NCBI GenBank assembly: GCA_001790855.1
Contig: MGDH01000035.1
Coordinates: forward strand, 297-26,708
Direction: 5' to 3'
Length of the DNA: 26,412 bases
DNA from: Candidatus Schekmanbacteria bacterium RIFCSPLOWO2_02_FULL_38_14
GTDB taxonomy: Bacteria > Schekmanbacteria > GWA2-38-11
This document shows positions 16,161-23,066 of this stretch, piece by piece. Below the pieces are notes generated by a model. That model was not told where the DNA came from. It ran no database searches and saw nothing but the letters and a program-made list of their open reading frames with translations. Position numbers and translations under genes: made by a program. Each line of letters opens with the position of its first letter. Position 1 is the first letter of the stretch.

Positions 16161-17474
16161 TTAGTGAAACTTCTTCTGGTTATATATTTCTTCTTCAGCA
16201 TGTGCTTTTTTCCAGGTCATCAGAATAAAAACAACAACAAGCAAATCAGCAATTCCGGTAAGCACAAACGGCATTGAGTGAGCAACAAGGTCAAAGAGAA
16301 ATCCCCCTGCCTGCAAGAAAAACATTATACCTATGGCGGCAGAAGTGTGATATCCTCCAAGGACTGAACCTATAATATTTCTGGGAGCTATGTTAGAAGT
16401 GAGAGTAGATGAACCAACACCTACGCCATTGACTCCAAGTGCAAAAATAAATACACATACTTTCATCCAGATTGAAAAAGGGTTTGTTATAAAAACCATT
16501 AGGGTAAGTCCTGACCCTGCTAAAAATAGTCCCAAAGCGAGAATTTTAAGCTTCCCCCAGTTCTCAACAAGATAACCCCATATAGGATAACAGAGCAGCC
16601 CTATTACGCTTGCCATGGCAACAATAATTCCTGCTTCACCCATTGCCTGCATTGGAGTACGGCCAAACTCTTTTGCAACTTTGATAGCCCACACCATTGT
16701 GAACATTCCGAATATTACAACATCAGCACGTGATGCAAAAGCTGTTGCAAAAGTTATCTTCAAGCAGGGGCTTTCCTTCAACATTCTGAAAACCTCTTTC
16801 CAATTTACTTTTTCTTTTTTCTTCTTGTCTACAAGCTCAACGAGACCTGCCCTTGAGATAACTGAAGCTACTATTGCTATTAGCATTGAGAGTAAAAAAG
16901 TATTATAGAGTCCGATTATCTTAGGGAGCCGAGCAATAAATGAAAAGCAGAATAGAGAGCCTGCTGTAAACATAAAACCCATTATAGCCATTGCTTTTCC
17001 ACGCCCGGCAATAAAAGTATAATCAGTAAATAAGGACTGTATCTGAGGCCAGACGAGAAGCATAGAAAAACCTATAAAAAACCGGAATACATAGACAAGT
17101 AAAAGTGGTTTATTAACTCCTATAAAGTCTGCAATTATGTGAGATGAACCAAAACATAGAAGAGATATTCCGGTAAGAATAAAGCCAGTAACGAGTAAAC
17201 CTCTTCTGCCTATCTTGTCAGATAGTATTCCTATGCCACCGACTAAGAATATAATTGTAATCTCTACAAGCACAGAAAGTGAAGCATTGATTTTTCCTAT
17301 ATGCTGTCTGTCTATTCCTATAACTTCCTGTAGAAAAAGGGGTTGAAGTACTACGGGAAGTATATTCATTGTCATACAAAAAAATGATATAAAAGAGAGG
17401 GTAATAAAATTTAGACGGGCAACTCCTTCACGCAAATTTATTCCTAAAAATGTTGCTCCTTTTGTAGATTCCAT
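16161..17474 (-). CDS. Major facilitator superfamily transporter
   Basis: 437 residues, predicted 12 membrane helices with the cytoplasmic loop between halves at about 215-235 (VDKKKKEKVNWKEV). Motif A is GGIGILSDKIGRRG (79-92) after helix 2, and a related loop in the second half is GYLVENWGKLK. Substrate not predictable by sequence; I do not recognise the subfamily. AAGGAGGT lies 5 bases before the ATG. It is the first gene after the leader with the yybP-ykoY-like aptamer and terminator, so manganese or a manganese-linked solute is a reasonable but untested guess. Confidence 0.88.
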   Translation of the reverse strand: MESTKGATFLGINLREGVARLNFITLSFISFFCMTMNILPVVLQPLFLQEVIGIDRQHIGKINASLSVLVEITIIFLVGGIGILSDKIGRRGLLVTGFILTGISLLCFGSSHIIADFIGVNKPLLLVYVFRFFIGFSMLLVWPQIQSLFTDYTFIAGRGKAMAIMGFMFTAGSLFCFSFIARLPKIIGLYNTFLLSMLIAIVASVISRAGLVELVDKKKKEKVNWKEVFRMLKESPCLKITFATAFASRADVVIFGMFTMVWAIKVAKEFGRTPMQAMGEAGIIVAMASVIGLLCYPIWGYLVENWGKLKILALGLFLAGSGLTLMVFITNPFSIWMKVCVFIFALGVNGVGVGSSTLTSNIAPRNIIGSVLGGYHTSAAIGIMFFLQAGGFLFDLVAHSMPFVLTGIADLLVVVFILMTWKKAHAEEEIYNQKKFH

Positions 17475-17523
17475 TTTACCTCCTTAGTTTGACTAAAAAT
17501 TCAGTGAAATTATTTATCAAGGT

Positions 17524-17563
17524 AAAAAAAAGACCTTTACCTGTCTTCAACAGGTAAAGGTCT
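17524..17563 (-). terminator. Intrinsic terminator of the leader RNA (expression platform)
   Basis: A perfect 14-base stem, AGACCTTTACCTGT (17563-17550) with ACAGGTAAAGGTCT (17544-17531), has a 5-base loop and runs straight into eight U. It lies 50 bases before the MFS start codon. Its 5' arm includes the CCTTTAC that would pair with the aptamer's 5' end, so the two folds exclude each other. Confidence 0.92.
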
Positions 17564-17668
17564 CGTATGTTCCAGTAGAACCGTGGGAACCGGACCAGCC
17601 TTTCGGCTGATCGTGTTGACGACTCTCCACACCTGCTTTCAGCAGATTACTACTCCCCCTTACATATT
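17553..17668 (-). ncRNA. yybP-ykoY-type manganese riboswitch aptamer
   Basis: Read on the minus strand, the leader has the conserved AAGGGGGAGTAG near its 5' end (17661-17650), then a CTGC/GCAG hairpin, GTCGTCAACA, an 8-base stem GATCAGCC-GAAA-GGCTGGTC, a GTTCC/GGAAC stem, and TACGAGACCTTTAC at the 3' end. The GGGGAGTAG and GAGACCTTT blocks are the sequence hallmarks I know for this class, in which Mn2+ docks two loops. The closing helix GTAAGG (17663-17658) with CCTTTAC (17560-17554, one bulge) would take away the terminator's 5' arm. Bound metal would therefore prevent termination, an ON switch. The operon it heads ends in a TerC protein, a known partner of this riboswitch. Confidence 0.85.
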
Positions 17669-17674
17669 GTTTTT

Positions 17675-17705
17675 ATTGTAAACACCCCATCATTTATATT
17701 GTCAA
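17675..17705 (-). promoter_or_regulatory. Promoter of the riboswitch operon
   Basis: TTGACA (17705-17700) and TACAAT (17680-17675) with a 19-base spacer, longer than ideal. Transcription would begin at about 17668, just ahead of the aptamer's first helix, which supports the assignment. Confidence 0.6.
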
Positions 17706-17753
17706 GGGAATTTTAATTGTTAACAGCTATATTTTTAATATTTTACTAATTCA

Positions 17754-17782
17754 TTGACTAAGATATTGTCATAGGATATTTT
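17754..17782 (+). promoter_or_regulatory. Promoter of the acyltransferase gene
   Basis: TTGACT (17754-17759), 17 bases, TATTTT (17777-17782). Divergent from the riboswitch promoter. The rest of the 470-base gap (17783-17944) is a leader with no further clear structure. Confidence 0.45.
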
Positions 17783-17944
17783 TTGTTATAACTTAATTAA
17801 ATGGCAAAGACAGGGTTAGAAAACCTCACCCATCCAAATAGGAATAAAGAATTTTGTTTGTGTAGAATCAGATTCTCTCTGGTATTGAAAGATATAAAGA
17901 ACAGTTTCTACAATTTTTGAACGATGGAGGATTTTATTTTTTAG

Positions 17945-18556
17945 ATGAAACTGCCATCTCTTTCGTATGATTTATTAAAAGCGATAGGAGTTCCTCTTTT
18001 TAAATTATATTTTCGCCTTGAAAGCATCAATGCAAAAAATATTCCTGCAAAAGGCGGTGTTATCATTGTTGCAAACCACTCAAGCTTCATTGACGCTCTT
18101 TTTATTGCAGCAACAGTGCCAAGAAAAATAGGTTTCATGATGCTTCAATCATTCTATAAAAAACCGGTGCTAAACTGGTTCTGCAGAGATATTACCTGTA
18201 TTCCTGTTCCTGATAATGAATCAGGACATCAGGCGCTGAGGCGGGCAATAGAATATCTGAAAGAAGGGAACACCCTCAGCATTTTCCCTGAAGGAGGGAG
18301 GTCTGATGACGGGAAACTGAAAGAGGCAAAAACAGGGACTGCATTCATCGCATTAAAAACTGGAATCCCTGTGATTCCTGCCGGCATTATTGGAAATTTT
18401 AAAGCATATTCCAAACACCACTTGGTTCCAAGACCCTATAAAATCACTGTCCGCTATGGAAAGCCAATGGTATTTGAGAAAAAAAATAAGATTACCAGAA
18501 ACGAATTAAACAGCACAACTCAACTTATAATGGAAAAGATAAAAGGACTGATGTGA
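17945..18556 (+). CDS. 1-acyl-glycerol-3-phosphate acyltransferase family (PlsC)
   Basis: Transfers a fatty acyl group to lysophosphatidate or a related lipid at the inner membrane. 203 residues, a compact PlsC. Motif I is NHSSFID with the catalytic H45 and D50; motif II/III is IFPEGGRSDDGKL (113-125), with the substrate-binding FPEGGRS; VIPAGIIG (143-150) is motif IV. GGAGG lies 14 bases before the ATG, rather far. It stands alone. Without more context it may serve the housekeeping step or another acceptor. Confidence 0.9.
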   Translation: MKLPSLSYDLLKAIGVPLFKLYFRLESINAKNIPAKGGVIIVANHSSFIDALFIAATVPRKIGFMMLQSFYKKPVLNWFCRDITCIPVPDNESGHQALRRAIEYLKEGNTLSIFPEGGRSDDGKLKEAKTGTAFIALKTGIPVIPAGIIGNFKAYSKHHLVPRPYKITVRYGKPMVFEKKNKITRNELNSTTQLIMEKIKGLM

Positions 18557-18654
18557 AATTAACATGCTGAATTCAAACACTCAGAACTTCCTTGTACATT
18601 TTTTTAACTTGTTAATTCTCCGTGGTCTTACCCCGGTGTTTCGTTTGTGTCATC

Positions 18655-18674
18655 ATTCCCACGAAAGTGGGAAT
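18655..18674. repeat. Short hairpin repeat ATTCCCAC-GAAA-GTGGGAAT
   Basis: Perfect 8-base stem with a GAAA loop, of the widespread ATTCCC-type intergenic repeat family. The right arm plus flank, AGTGGGAATCCAGAA (18666-18680), recurs at 14726-14740 in front of terC. No U-run follows it on either strand. The remaining 18557-18731 shows nothing else. Confidence 0.6.
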
Positions 18675-18731
18675 CCAGAAAAAAAGGGATTTATATTGCG
18701 AAGGAATAATAACATAAAAAATTTATTTTAT

Positions 18732-18910
18732 TTATAATTTAATCTCTTTTACCTGTTCAATAAAAAACTTTTTTATTTCTGTTCTTGATACTGGTTTCTT
18801 TAAAAAAAAGATTTCCGCTTCTTCAACATCCTCCAGATAAATAAGCTGCTCAAGAAAAAGATGGGTGAAAAAAAAGCTTTTCCTTTTTCAGTGAGTACCT
18901 CGGGATGCAT
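18732..18910 (-). pseudogene. Remnant of an AbiEii/AbiGii-type nucleotidyltransferase toxin
   Basis: ATG 18910 overlaps the end of the DUF6922-like gene and encodes MHPEVLTEKGKA, the usual start of AbiEii-type partners of that family. At a run of eight T it loses frame. The other frame then reads LEQLIYLEDVEEAEIF, FLKKPVSRTEIKKFF and IEQVKEIKL to a stop at 18732, resembling the C-terminus of the same family. The central catalytic region with the nucleotidyltransferase GG and DFD-type motifs is missing, so it looks like an internal deletion plus a frameshift. Family assignment rests on remembered N- and C-terminal patterns. Confidence 0.6.
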
Positions 18911-19154
18911 AATTAAAATATTTCACCGAGAAAATAATTGATGTTAAACGTCTGGTGCGAGGCTTTATTTCAGTTGCTGGTACCTTTTCCAATATCTCTT
19001 TGATTATTTCTTTGCCATAATAATTAACTATCCATCGCCAATGTCTCAGATCGCCATAGTTTATCGCATTGATGATAATGGTCTTTTTCTGTTTTTCAGG
19101 GTCGATCTTTGTGAAATCATAGGACCATAAAATCTGAGCAAAAAAATCAGGCAA
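18888..19154 (-). CDS. DUF6922-like small protein, partner of AbiEii-type toxin; 5' end frameshifted
   Basis: 88 codons from a TTG at 19154: PDFFAQILWSYDFTKIDP, AINYGDLRHWRWIVNYYG, ILEKVPATEIKPRTRRLTSI and a C-terminal NYASRG. This is the pattern of small proteins usually encoded just before AbiEii/AbiGii nucleotidyltransferase toxins, probably the antitoxin. The TTG has no ribosome site. An ATG at 19191 (also 19185) lies upstream in another frame, ending at a TAA right after a run of nine A (19162-19170). With eight A the frame would join as MGMKTSSKKNKSLPDFF, a more natural start. The gene is thus frameshifted, phase-variable, or affected by a homopolymer sequencing error. Confidence 0.6.
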   Translation of the reverse strand: MPDFFAQILWSYDFTKIDPEKQKKTIIINAINYGDLRHWRWIVNYYGKEIIKEILEKVPATEIKPRTRRLTSIIFSVKYFNYASRGTH

Positions 19155-19272
19155 AGATTTATTTTTTTTTAGAAGATGTTTTCATACCCATTAAAAATAT
19201 AATACCATAAATTTAGAAAAATACCAATTATAAATTGCACTTTTAAATACTTCCAAAGCCATCCCGACAAAT

Positions 19273-19316
19273 AATCCCCCCAGCCCCCCTTTAATAAAGG
19301 GGGGTAAAGGGGGATT
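19273..19316. repeat. Repeat family B copy 1 (AATCCCCC...GGGGGATT)
   Basis: Palindrome with ends AATCCCCC and GGGGGATT and a central CCCCCCTTTAATAAAGGGGGG. It covers the last codons and stop of cofG, which encode SPFTPLY. Confidence 0.85.
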
Positions 19317-20289
19317 TATAATAATCAAATTCTTCGTTTTGTAGATACTTTTCTATTATCTTTCCAACCTCCTCTGAATACCAGCCAAGGTTATAGTATT
19401 TTTTATAGACAGGGAGTCTTCCTGTCAATTTGTGTCCGAGTGAATAAAGCCTTTTTGAAATTTCCTCAACGTTTTCCCACGGGCTATCAGGGTTTACATG
19501 GTCTTTTCCTTCTGAAATTCCACCAATGTCAGAGACTCCAAGTTCAATCATCTTCAAATAATCAATATTGAGATTCTGGGGTATCTGGACAGGAATATCT
19601 GAGTTGTCTCTTACAAAATCAAACAGCTCTTTGTATTCTTCTTCCTTAACCTGTTCAGAGATTCTTATTTTCGAACCTGTGTTTGGAACAAAATTCTGTA
19701 TGATTATTTCCTGTATGTGGTTATATCTGCTGTGGAGGTTAATGATTTCCTTCAGTGAATTAATCCTGTCCTTCTGATTTTCCCCAATGCCAATCAATAT
19801 TCCTGTTGTGAATGGTATCTGAAGCCTTCCTGCATCCTCTATTACTCTCAACCTCTCCTTTATATTTTTTTGAGGGTGTACTGCTTTTCCAAAAACAGAA
19901 TTTATGTTCTCAAGCATTAATCCCATTGAGGCATTGTATTTTTTTAATATGTTTAAATCTTCAAATGGGAGAACTCCTATGTTTGTGTGTGGAAGCAGAT
20001 GTTTTTTTAAAATCAGCTTGGATATGTTGGCTGCATATTCTGCAAAGCTGTTATAGCCAAGGGTTTTTAACTGTCTTGAGACTTTCGGGATTTTCTGAGG
20101 GTTTTCCCCTGACATCACCAGAATTTCCCAGTGCCCTTTTTCTTTTGCAGTTTTCAGGATTTCTTCAGCCTCGGGAAAGAGAATAATCCCTTCATCTTTC
20201 TTGCGGAACCCGCAGTAAAGACACAGATTTGCGCAGGAATGGGTTAAAATGAGTGTGTAGCTTTTTGAGTAGGTTATAATCTGTTCCAT
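19291..20289 (-). CDS. cofG: 7,8-didemethyl-8-hydroxy-5-deazariboflavin (F0) synthase subunit CofG
   Basis: Radical SAM enzyme of coenzyme F420 synthesis; with CofH it builds the deazaflavin F0 from tyrosine and a ribityl-aminouracil. 332 residues. The cluster motif is C19-x3-C23-x2-C26 (SCANLCLYCGFR). CofG-type blocks follow: LLPHTNIGVLPFEDL, SMGLMLENIN, RLRVIEDAGRLQIPFTTGIL, IGIGEN, HIQEIIIQNF, PQNLNIDYL, and DIGGISEGKDHVNPDSPW. These favour CofG over the related CofH, MqnC and MqnE. No cofH, cofC, cofD or cofE is nearby. The C-terminal seven residues come from repeat B. No ribosome site at the ATG, which follows a repeat directly. Confidence 0.9.
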   Translation of the reverse strand: MEQIITYSKSYTLILTHSCANLCLYCGFRKKDEGIILFPEAEEILKTAKEKGHWEILVMSGENPQKIPKVSRQLKTLGYNSFAEYAANISKLILKKHLLPHTNIGVLPFEDLNILKKYNASMGLMLENINSVFGKAVHPQKNIKERLRVIEDAGRLQIPFTTGILIGIGENQKDRINSLKEIINLHSRYNHIQEIIIQNFVPNTGSKIRISEQVKEEEYKELFDFVRDNSDIPVQIPQNLNIDYLKMIELGVSDIGGISEGKDHVNPDSPWENVEEISKRLYSLGHKLTGRLPVYKKYYNLGWYSEEVGKIIEKYLQNEEFDYYKSPFTPLY

Positions 20290-20294
20290 AAAAA

Positions 20295-20457
20295 AGCTGT
20301 AAGCTATAAGCTATAGGCTATAAGTGGTTTTAAAAAAACTAAGCTTCAAAAACCCAAGAGATTTTTCTTGACTATGGATTGTTAGCCAAATAATTACTCC
20401 ATATAAACCAAAGTTTCAATAACAAAACTTATAGCTTACAACTTATAGCTTATAACT
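20295..20457. repeat. MITE-like element filling the cofG-rnz divergent gap
   Basis: 31-base arms at 20295-20325 and 20427-20457 are inverted copies matching at 26 of 31 positions (units of CTTATAGCTTA). About 100 unrelated AT-rich bases lie between. The arms stop 5 bases from the cofG ATG and 3 bases from the rnz ATG, so both genes use sequence inside the element for expression. A weak TTGACT (20368-20373)/TAATTA (20391-20396) pair with a 17-base spacer is the only plus-strand promoter candidate. Confidence 0.75.
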
Positions 20458-20460
20458 GAA

Positions 20461-21414
20461 ATGAAGGTAATTTTTTTAGGTACAAGCGGCGCAATTCCAA
20501 CCCTTTCAAGGAATCTTCCTTCAGTAGCAATTCAGAGGGATGGCGAGATTTTGCTTTTTGACTGTGGTGAATATACCCAGATTCAGCTAATAAAAGCAAA
20601 TCTGAGGATTGGAAGGATTGAGAACATATTTATATCTCATCTCCACGGAGACCATGTAACAGGACTGCCGGGAATTTTGATGCTTCTTAATCATGCAGCA
20701 AGGGAGAGACCTATTAACATCTATGGTCCTCCCGGAATAAAGCAGTATATTTTTACAACAAAAAAGATTTTAAACTTCTTTGCAGGCTATGAGATAAATG
20801 TTAAGGAAATCTCGGAGAAAACTATATTGGCAGAGGTTAAGGGAGAGGATTATTCAGTTAAATTTTTTCTTCTTGAACATACTACCTTTACCCTTGGCTT
20901 TGTTTTTGAAGAAAATGACAAACCTGGAATTCTTGATGTTGAAAAAACAAGAGCATTAGGAGTACCTGAGGGACCTCTTTTGAAAAGGCTTAAAAATGGA
21001 GAGGATATAAAACTGGAAGACGGAAAAATAGTTTATTCCAAAGATGTTGTCGGGGAATCTATAAAGGGAAGAAAAATAGTTTATGCAGTTGACACAAGAC
21101 CTGCAAAAAGTGTTGCAGAAATCAGTGCAGGTGCAGACCTTTTAATACACGATGGCATGTTTGCAGAAGAACTGGCAGATGAAGCAAACCTCAGAGGGCA
21201 TTCCACAGTAATGCAGGCATCAGAAATAGGGAAAAACGCTGAAGTCAAGAAATTGGCTTTAACCCATATAAGTCCCAGATATGCTGACCCAAGACTGCTA
21301 ATTGAGGAGGCAAAATCTGTTTTTCAGAATAGCTACATAGCTTATGATTTGATGGAGATAGAAATACCGTATAAAAAAGGGTTCGAGGGTTCAAGGGTTC
21401 AGGGGTTGAAGTGA
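20461..21414 (+). CDS. rnz: Ribonuclease Z
   Basis: Metallo-beta-lactamase-fold endonuclease that trims tRNA 3' ends. 317 residues with FLGTSGAIPTLSRNLPS at the start, the zinc motif HLHGDH (H60, H62, D64, H65), H140 in LLEHTTFTLGF, D211 in YAVDTRP, and H269 in LTHISPRY; the GVPEGPL region before the YSKDVVG segment and the AANLRGHST-like loop (EANLRGHSTVMQA) fit RNase Z. The last ten or so residues (GFEGSRVQGLK) come from a tandem GGGTTC repeat and are probably not native. No Shine-Dalgarno precedes the ATG. Confidence 0.94.
   Translation: MKVIFLGTSGAIPTLSRNLPSVAIQRDGEILLFDCGEYTQIQLIKANLRIGRIENIFISHLHGDHVTGLPGILMLLNHAARERPINIYGPPGIKQYIFTTKKILNFFAGYEINVKEISEKTILAEVKGEDYSVKFFLLEHTTFTLGFVFEENDKPGILDVEKTRALGVPEGPLLKRLKNGEDIKLEDGKIVYSKDVVGESIKGRKIVYAVDTRPAKSVAEISAGADLLIHDGMFAEELADEANLRGHSTVMQASEIGKNAEVKKLALTHISPRYADPRLLIEEAKSVFQNSYIAYDLMEIEIPYKKGFEGSRVQGLK
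21381..21405. repeat. Short tandem GGGTTCGA/GGGTTCAA repeat at the rnz 3' end
   Basis: Three successive copies of a GGTTC-centred 8-base unit lie within the end of the rnz reading frame and supply its last codons and stop region. Confidence 0.6.
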
Positions 21415-21448
21415 AATTAAAAGTTCAAAAATCAAAAATTAATAAAGT

Positions 21449-21564
21449 GTCATTGCGAGGAGCTTTAGCGACGAAGCAATCCCCCCCCTTACCCCCCCCT
21501 TTAGCAAAGGGGGGGTAAGGGGGGATTTGAGATTGTCACGCTCCCTTTGGTCGTTCGCAATGAC
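21449..21564. repeat. Repeat family A copy 4, interrupted by a family B repeat
   Basis: GTCATTGCGAGG at 21449 and TCGCAATGAC ending at 21564 are the family A ends, with GCAATC and GAGATTG inner arms. The centre is replaced by a complete family B palindrome. The rest of the gap to ubiD (21565-21623) is AT-rich with no promoter or ribosome site that I can support. Confidence 0.85.
21478..21527. repeat. Repeat family B copy 2, nested in family A copy 4
   Basis: AATCCCCCC and GGGGGGATT ends around CCCCCCCCTTTAGCAAAGGG-type arms; a near-perfect palindrome of 50 bases. Confidence 0.88.
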
Positions 21565-21623
21565 TAAGTGGCTATTTTCGGATTAACATGAAACATTACA
21601 ACATTCCAACTTTCTAACATTTT

Positions 21624-23066
21624 ATGGCATACAAGGATTTAAGAGAGTTTATTGAGGTTCTTGAAGGCAAAGGTTTGCTTAAGCGGATAAAAGCGTCTGT
21701 TGACTGTGAGCTTGAGATAACAGAGATTACAGACAGGGTATCAAAGTCTTTGGGACCTGCACTGCTTTTTGAAAAAGTCAGGGGATACGATATGCCTGTT
21801 CTTATAAATGCCTTTGGAACAGAAGAGATGATGAATCTCTCTCTTAAGATAAATTCAGTAGATGCGCTTGCTGAAGAGGTTGCAGACATTCTTGAGACAA
21901 AAACCCCTCAGAGTCTGCTTGAAAAAATAAAACTCATTCCAAAATTAAGAGAGCTTAATTCTTGGTTCCCAAAAACAGTCAGGAGCGGTCCGTGCAAAGA
22001 AGTTATTATAAGGGAAAATCCTTCACTTAAGATTTTTCCGGTTTTGAAATCTTGGCCTCTGGATGCCGGAAAATTCATAACCCTTGCGACTGCATTTATG
22101 AAAGACCCTGAGACAGGAGTCCGCAACTGCGGGATATACCGCATGCAGATTTATGATGATAAAACCACAGGGATGCACTGGCACATCCACAAGGTTGGGG
22201 CGTCAATAATGAGAAAATACAAGGAAAGAGGGATAAGGATGCCTGTTGCCGCCTGCATCGGGACAGACCCTGCTGTTACCTTTTCTGCAATAACACCAAT
22301 GCCTGATTTAATTGATGAGATGATTCTGGCAGGATTTATCCGCAAAAAAGCTGTTGAGATGGTTAAATGCGAGACCATAGACCTTGAAGTTCCTGCAAAT
22401 TCTGAAATTGTCCTTGAGGGATATGTTGACCCTGATGAGTTAAGGCTTGAAGGACCATTTGGTGACCATACAGGTTTTTATTCTTTGCCTGAAAATTTCC
22501 CGGTCTTTCACCTCACATGTATCACCCATAGAAAGAATCCGATTTATCAAACCATAATTGTTGGAAGGCCTCCGATGGAGGACTGTCATATGGGCGCAGT
22601 GATCGAAAAACTTTTTCTTCCTTTGATTAAAAAACAATTTCCGGAAGTTGTTGACATGCACATGCCGTTTGAGGGAGTTTTTCACAATCTCCTGATTGTT
22701 TCCATAAGAAAACATTATCCGGGTCATGCCCGTAAGATGATGCACGCCCTTTGGGGGATGGGACAGGCAATGTATACAAAGGCAATAATTGTGGTTGATG
22801 AAGATGTTGATATCAGGGATTTGAGTAATCTTACATGGAAGGTCCTCAACAACATTGACCCTGAAAGGGACACAGAATTTGTTATGGGACCAACAGAAAC
22901 TCTTGACCACGCTTCAAGGTCTTTTACCTATGGCTCAAAGATGGGGATTGACGGCACACGGAAATGGAAGGAGGAGGGTTTTAACAGGGAATGGCCTGAA
23001 GAAAGCAGAATGACTCCTGAAATAGCAGAACTGGTTAAAAAAAGATGGAAGGAATATGGGTTCTGA
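21624..23066 (+). CDS. ubiD: UbiD-family decarboxylase (probable menaquinone-pathway decarboxylase)
   Basis: 480-residue prenylated-FMN decarboxylase. Visible family marks: RNCGIYRMQIYDDKTTGMHW (167-186) with the cofactor-contacting RNxGxYR, HIHKVGA (187-193), RLEGPFGDHTGFYS (274-287) carrying the catalytic Arg/Glu/Asp set, and the C-terminal LDHASR and GIDGTRKWKEEG. Family members decarboxylate aromatic or unsaturated acids. Because mqnA overlaps its end by 11 bases, it may be the decarboxylase of the futalosine route (role called MqnL) rather than of ubiquinone synthesis; that is inferred from context. No UbiX-like prFMN synthase is in the window. ATG 21624 lacks a Shine-Dalgarno. Confidence 0.9.
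   Translation: MAYKDLREFIEVLEGKGLLKRIKASVDCELEITEITDRVSKSLGPALLFEKVRGYDMPVLINAFGTEEMMNLSLKINSVDALAEEVADILETKTPQSLLEKIKLIPKLRELNSWFPKTVRSGPCKEVIIRENPSLKIFPVLKSWPLDAGKFITLATAFMKDPETGVRNCGIYRMQIYDDKTTGMHWHIHKVGASIMRKYKERGIRMPVAACIGTDPAVTFSAITPMPDLIDEMILAGFIRKKAVEMVKCETIDLEVPANSEIVLEGYVDPDELRLEGPFGDHTGFYSLPENFPVFHLTCITHRKNPIYQTIIVGRPPMEDCHMGAVIEKLFLPLIKKQFPEVVDMHMPFEGVFHNLLIVSIRKHYPGHARKMMHALWGMGQAMYTKAIIVVDEDVDIRDLSNLTWKVLNNIDPERDTEFVMGPTETLDHASRSFTYGSKMGIDGTRKWKEEGFNREWPEESRMTPEIAELVKKRWKEYGF

Noticed and set aside
19273-19316. Family A and B repeats as a CRISPR array
   Set aside because: Copies are palindromic, scattered over the window and not regularly spaced; no cas genes.
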